9,587 bases of DNA from JBBQYA01 sp038209155 (lineage in GTDB: Bacteria > Bacteroidota > Bacteroidia > Sphingobacteriales > Sphingobacteriaceae). The stretch is from NCBI GenBank assembly GCA_038209155.1, contig JBBQYA010000101.1, forward strand, positions 1-9,587, written 5' to 3'. Below, in pieces: positions 6,313 through 9,587 of the stretch. Position 1 is the stretch's first letter. The number at the start of each line of letters is the position of its first letter. The notes under the pieces were generated by a model. That model made no database searches and was not told where the DNA came from. It worked only from the letters and a program-made list of their open reading frames with translations. The position numbers and the translations under genes are program-made.

Positions 6313-7533
6313 ATGAAACTTAAACGAATTACCCTCTCTCTTTTAGCCTTGTTCGCATTCTTAAATACCCAATCACAAACCATCACATTGCAAACCAGCG
6401 GCACCATTAATGATCTTTCTGGCGTTCACTTTTTTTCACCCACTCATGGAGCTGTTTGTGGTTTTAGAGTTATACTTAATACTACAGACGGTGGTCTAAC
6501 TTGGAATAATAATCCCATATTAGCTAGTTGGTCTGATGTATTCATGACTAGCAACAATACCTTTTACGTAACTGCCACAACTGGTACACTCGTTAAAACA
6601 ATAGACGGAGGTGCAAATTTTACTGTTCTTACTACCAATACACAAAACAACCTCAATTCCGTGTTTTTTATTACCCCACAAATAGGTTGGATTAGCGGAC
6701 AAGGTGGCACTGTGCTGAAAACAATAAATGCTGGCACAACATGGACAGCTCAGAATCTAAATACCCAAACCTTTATCTATCAAGTATTTTTTATTGATCA
6801 AAATATAGGTTGGGCAGTGGGTGCAGGTGAAAAAGTTTTCGCAACCACAAATGGTGGCACTACTTGGACCCCGCAAACCGCAAACTTAAACGGTTTTTAT
6901 AATTTTCAAGACGTTAATTTTATTAATGCAAACGAGGGTTGGTTGATAGGAAATAATGGAGGAACAGGAAACGTCATGTTTAAAACCACTAATGGAGGTG
7001 CAACTTGGACTAATGTATACACCAATATAGGCAATCCTCAGAATGAGATACAATTCTTTGACTCAAACCTAGGCTACAGCGCTTTTGTTAGCAATACAAA
7101 TTCATCCACCGGTATCAGAACTACTACAAACGGAGGTACGAGTTGGACGGTCCTTCCTGTTCCTGCTACTAATTCAAACTTTAATTCTATCTTTTTCCTA
7201 AATCAAAACTTAGGTTTTTCTGTGGGAGACGCTGGCAAAATCATAAAAATCCAAAACAGCACAGGACTAAATTCCCAAAGATCAACCATTGATTTTAAAC
7301 TCTATCCAAACCCGGCATCCGATTTCATTTTCTTAGAAACCAATGAAAAAGACCTAGAAACCATCATTATCTATGATTTATTAGGTAAAGTTATTTTAAA
7401 ACAAGAAAACACCATTTCCATTTCCAACCCAATTCAAATACCAACTCATTCAATTAAAAATGGTATTTATTTAATGGAAATAATCTCCAAATCAAAAAAA
7501 GGAATCCAAAAATTAGTGGTACAGCATGATTGA
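6313..7533 (+). CDS. T9SS-exported protein with Asp-box (YCF48-like) propeller repeats
   Basis: The 406-residue protein has a signal peptide (about 1-22, core 'LSLLALFAFL', likely cleavage near 'SQ'). Six Asp-box-like motifs follow: TTDGGLTW 57-64, TIDGGANF 96-103, TINAGTTW 137-144, TTNGGTTW 178-185, TTNGGATW 225-232 and TTNGGTSW 271-278. They are spaced 39-47 residues apart, each usually preceded by 'VFF...GW..G'. This is the pattern of a YCF48/BNR-type beta-propeller. Residues about 328-406 ('FKLYPNPASD', 'IIIYDLLGKVIL', 'NGIYLMEI', 'QKLVVQ') form a type A T9SS C-terminal sorting domain, so the protein should cross the outer membrane and be attached to or released from the surface. The sialidase-type catalytic residues are not evident, so an adhesive or structural role is more likely than enzymatic; this is inference. 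Confidence 0.9.
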   Translation: MKLKRITLSLLALFAFLNTQSQTITLQTSGTINDLSGVHFFSPTHGAVCGFRVILNTTDGGLTWNNNPILASWSDVFMTSNNTFYVTATTGTLVKTIDGGANFTVLTTNTQNNLNSVFFITPQIGWISGQGGTVLKTINAGTTWTAQNLNTQTFIYQVFFIDQNIGWAVGAGEKVFATTNGGTTWTPQTANLNGFYNFQDVNFINANEGWLIGNNGGTGNVMFKTTNGGATWTNVYTNIGNPQNEIQFFDSNLGYSAFVSNTNSSTGIRTTTNGGTSWTVLPVPATNSNFNSIFFLNQNLGFSVGDAGKIIKIQNSTGLNSQRSTIDFKLYPNPASDFIFLETNEKDLETIIIYDLLGKVILKQENTISISNPIQIPTHSIKNGIYLMEIISKSKKGIQKLVVQHD

Positions 7534-7680
7534 TGTAGATAGAAATCGCAGAAAAAGTATAATACTTATGATGGAAAGTTGGAATAGATAATTAAAAAAG
7601 AAGCTTTATAAACAATCTAATATTTGCTCTAAGTCTAATAGGAAAACTTAAATCAAATAACAAAACCAAATTTAGAACTC

Positions 7681-8285
7681 ATGAAAACTCCAATGAGTAA
7701 AATGAAAATAAATTTTTACCTGATTCTTATTTTCAATTTGATTCTTATCTCCAAAGTTTTTGCCCAAACAGATTCGACCAAAAAAACTGTTGTTGGACTA
7801 TCTGCTCAAATATACCCTGCCGGGTTAATTGCAACTATCCACACCGAACTGTTTTACAACAAAAACACCTCACTCTTTTTCCGTGCAGGAGGCAATTTCG
7901 CCGACAGAAAGATTTCAGCCCTTTTAATGACAATGAAAGAGGAAATGGATTTGGCGGTTCTGCGGGCTATCGCAAATACATTAATTTAAAAAAAGGCAAC
8001 ATTCTTTTGGGTTCAAATCTTGATGTTTGGAATATGTGGATTGATTGGAAAAACAATATCGGACAACCCAACCAAACCCAAGGCAGGACTTACACTCTGG
8101 TATTACAGCCTTGGCTAGAAGCAGGATACTTTATTCCTGTAAACAAAAGTCCTATTGAAATTGGTATTACAACTGGATTTGGAAGAGAAATAAATGTAAT
8201 AACCAACGGCAAACCTGTAGGACAAGGATGGATTGGTAGTGTTTCTTTAGTTGTTCAATTTGCGAGATTCAAACAAAGGGATTGA
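7681..8285 (+). pseudogene. Outer-membrane beta-barrel-like protein split by a -1 frameshift
   Basis: The 5' frame encodes a signal peptide (core 'FYLILIFNLILIS', cleavage near 'VFAQ') and 'VGLSAQIYPAGLIATIHTELF', 'TSLFFRAGGNFADRK'. It then runs into nonsense. From about 7911 the next frame continues the same protein: 'DFSPFNDNERGNGFGGSAGYRKYIN', 'GNILLGSNLDVWNMWIDW', 'LVLQPWLEAGYFIPV', 'IGITTGFGREINVIT', 'VVQFARF'. Alternating hydrophobic strands and a near-terminal aromatic residue fit a small, roughly eight-stranded beta-barrel. The break lies in 'gacagaaagatt' (7903-7914), where one extra A would restore Arg-Lys-Asp and a product of about 201 residues. Starts at 7681, 7693 or 7702 are all possible; the signal peptide begins after the last. 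Function is unknown. Treat it as a pseudogene or an uncorrected base deletion. Confidence 0.78.
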
Positions 8286-8406
8286 TAGAAATTTCTAGTT
8301 AAAAACTTATATGAAATATTTAGTTTTCCACAGAATTTATAGGTAGTAAATTTATATCTATGATTGGGAACAAAAATAATAGTATAAACAATTTATAAAA
8401 ATCTAA

Positions 8407-9027
8407 GTGAAAATCATTAAAAAAATCTTCCTATTTGGACTTACCATTGTCCTTTTTTCATCCTGTGCCAAAATATTTTATAGTCCAGATGCATTTACTT
8501 TAGCTCACAATCAAAACATAATTGCAATCCTTCCGCCAACTGTTTCAATAGCAGCAAAAAGAAAAGTAAGCGTCGAAACGATTATAGAGCAACAAAGAAC
8601 AGAATCTTTAAACTTTCAAAAAGAGATGTACTCTTGGATGTTAAAAAGAAAAATGAAAGGCTCCATCACACAAGAAATCCAAGAAATTGAAACCACCAAT
8701 GCAAAACTAAAAAAGGTAGGCTATCCAGAAAATCCATTAACTATAGTAGAACTTTGTCAAGCATTAGAAGTAGATGGTATCATGACATCAAATTATAGCT
8801 TGTCAAAACCTGTGTCAGAAGGTGCAGCCGTTGCCCTTGCGATAGCATTTGGGGCTTTTGCTTCCACCAATCAAATTGCTGTTTCGCTCAGTATTAATGA
8901 TTGTCTCAACAAAAAACTTATTTGGAATTTCGATCACAACATTGCAGGTGGAATTGGAAGCACTTCAGCTATGCTAGTAGATGCTATCATGAGACAAGCA
9001 AGTAAAAAAATGCCTTATATGAAATAA
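8407..9027 (+). CDS. Lipoprotein of unknown function, GTG start
   Basis: The 206-residue protein has a lipoprotein signal: Lys at 2, 5 and 6, hydrophobic 7-16, then lipobox 'LFSSC' with the acylated Cys at 20. The mature part includes 'IIAILPPTVSIAA' (38-50), a charged helical region (51-104), 'IVELCQALEVDGIMTSNY' (113-130), a small-residue-rich segment (138-152) and 'KKLIWNFDHNIAGG' (169-182). The 'ILPP' strand and the later 'ALEVDGI' resemble lipoproteins of the CsgG/GNA1162-like or TolB-N-like kind, but this is a weak analogy. The start is forced: an in-frame TAA at 8404-8406 immediately precedes GTG 8407, and the next ATG (codon 74) would remove the signal. No Asp follows the Cys; export to the outer membrane is likely but not certain. 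Confidence 0.75.
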   Translation: MKIIKKIFLFGLTIVLFSSCAKIFYSPDAFTLAHNQNIIAILPPTVSIAAKRKVSVETIIEQQRTESLNFQKEMYSWMLKRKMKGSITQEIQEIETTNAKLKKVGYPENPLTIVELCQALEVDGIMTSNYSLSKPVSEGAAVALAIAFGAFASTNQIAVSLSINDCLNKKLIWNFDHNIAGGIGSTSAMLVDAIMRQASKKMPYMK

Positions 9028-9064
9028 GTTTCTTTCTTTTAAGCAATTAAAACTGCCAATAGAT

Positions 9065-9587
9065 ATGATAACTAAAGAAATAAAAATTTTAGGATTTGCA
9101 TTATCTGTCTTAATCTTGGGTTATTTTGGATTTATTAAAGCAAAAAGATTTATAGAAATAGACTCTTGCTTAGATAAGGGCGGAAGTTGGAATGATCAAA
9201 AACAGAAATGTGAGTTTTTTGCTAATCCTAAAGATGAAATATATGGTTATTTTGACCAAAATAAATTAAATAATTCAAGATTTGCGAGCGGTATTAATCA
9301 GGAAACCAAAAAGAAAATCCGAGCAAAAATTTTTCAATACAGCAATTATACTATTGTTACAGGCTTTCCAAACGATAGCGGAAGTTCCAGCCTTGGTTTA
9401 TATTATGGGAACAAGGAAATTTTTTACGAAATCTCAAATGATTCATATTACGACACCGTTTTCAATGCAAATTTAAATAATGATTTAATTCCAGACTTTA
9501 TCATTAGCTATGCCTATGAAGATGGGCATACCTTAAGAAGTCTAGTTTCTTCATCTAATTTATCATTCAAGAAAAATATTTTGTTTG
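9065..9587 (+). CDS. Membrane-anchored protein, partial at right edge
   Basis: An open frame from ATG 9065 runs to the window end (174 complete codons, no stop). The N-terminus has a hydrophobic anchor of about residues 8-24 ('LGFALSVLILGYFGF'). It is followed by 'SCLDKGGSWNDQKQKCEF' (34-51), with Cys at 35 and 49, a small motif I recall from several uncharacterised Bacteroidota exported proteins. The rest is polar and beta-rich, with 'NLNNDLIPDFIISYAYEDG', reminiscent of the calcium-binding 'D.N.D...D' loops in FG-GAP/VCBS-type repeats. It begins 37 bases after the lipoprotein stop, so the two may be cotranscribed. The product is probably attached to the inner membrane facing the periplasm. 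Function unknown. Confidence 0.72.
   Translation, partial: MITKEIKILGFALSVLILGYFGFIKAKRFIEIDSCLDKGGSWNDQKQKCEFFANPKDEIYGYFDQNKLNNSRFASGINQETKKKIRAKIFQYSNYTIVTGFPNDSGSSSLGLYYGNKEIFYEISNDSYYDTVFNANLNNDLIPDFIISYAYEDGHTLRSLVSSSNLSFKKNILF

Noticed and set aside
9282..9476. 64-codon + strand frame
   Set aside because: It is out of frame with the longer partial gene 9065-9587, which has a membrane anchor and good composition.

Overview
The window looks like a chromosomal segment of a Flavobacterium-like member of the Bacteroidota. It is strongly AT-rich. Secreted proteins have short signal peptides ending in '...FAQ', and one carries a type IX secretion (T9SS) C-terminal sorting domain. The recognisable promoters have the Bacteroidota TAnnTTTG box, and degenerate 'cttgcgcaa ... 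ttgcGGTTTAAATTTATTT'-like intergenic repeats resemble those I know from Flavobacterium genomes. All genes I can support are on the + strand. No rRNA, tRNA, CRISPR array or intact transposase was seen.

Left third (1-2113): a dead chimeric gene (322-945) joins the start of a DUF1016/YhcG-type nuclease in frame to the C-terminal part of a KilA-N-domain protein, and has two in-frame stops. Degenerate intergenic repeats lie on both sides of it. A doubtful two-helix membrane ORF follows (1244-1444). Then comes a compact type II toxin-antitoxin operon, a ribbon-helix-helix-like antitoxin and a MazF-family ribonuclease, with operator-like repeats over the antitoxin start.

Middle (2114-5397): a 369-base spacer ends in a well-formed Bacteroidota promoter overlaid with three copies of a TTTATCRATAAA-like element. 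It drives a DUF2975 membrane protein and a small Cro/C1-type (YozG-like) regulator, probably an autoregulated pair. After these come a four-helix membrane protein, a secreted protein that may be DUF4412-like, and a stand-alone GIY-YIG-like protein.

Right third (5398-9587): a conserved-looking membrane protein interrupted by one in-frame TAA (5428-6096); a T9SS cargo protein built of Asp-box/YCF48-like propeller repeats; a predicted outer-membrane beta-barrel protein split by a one-base frameshift (7681-8285); a lipoprotein with a forced GTG start; and a membrane-anchored protein running off the right edge. Most of these are cell-envelope or exported proteins with separate intergenic spacers, so they are probably single transcription units rather than one pathway.

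Three of about fourteen genes are broken by simple lesions. This suggests either gene erosion or residual consensus errors, and reads would separate the two. I found no convincing new multi-gene system. The strongest leads are the chimeric pseudogene and the operator array of the DUF2975/HTH operon.
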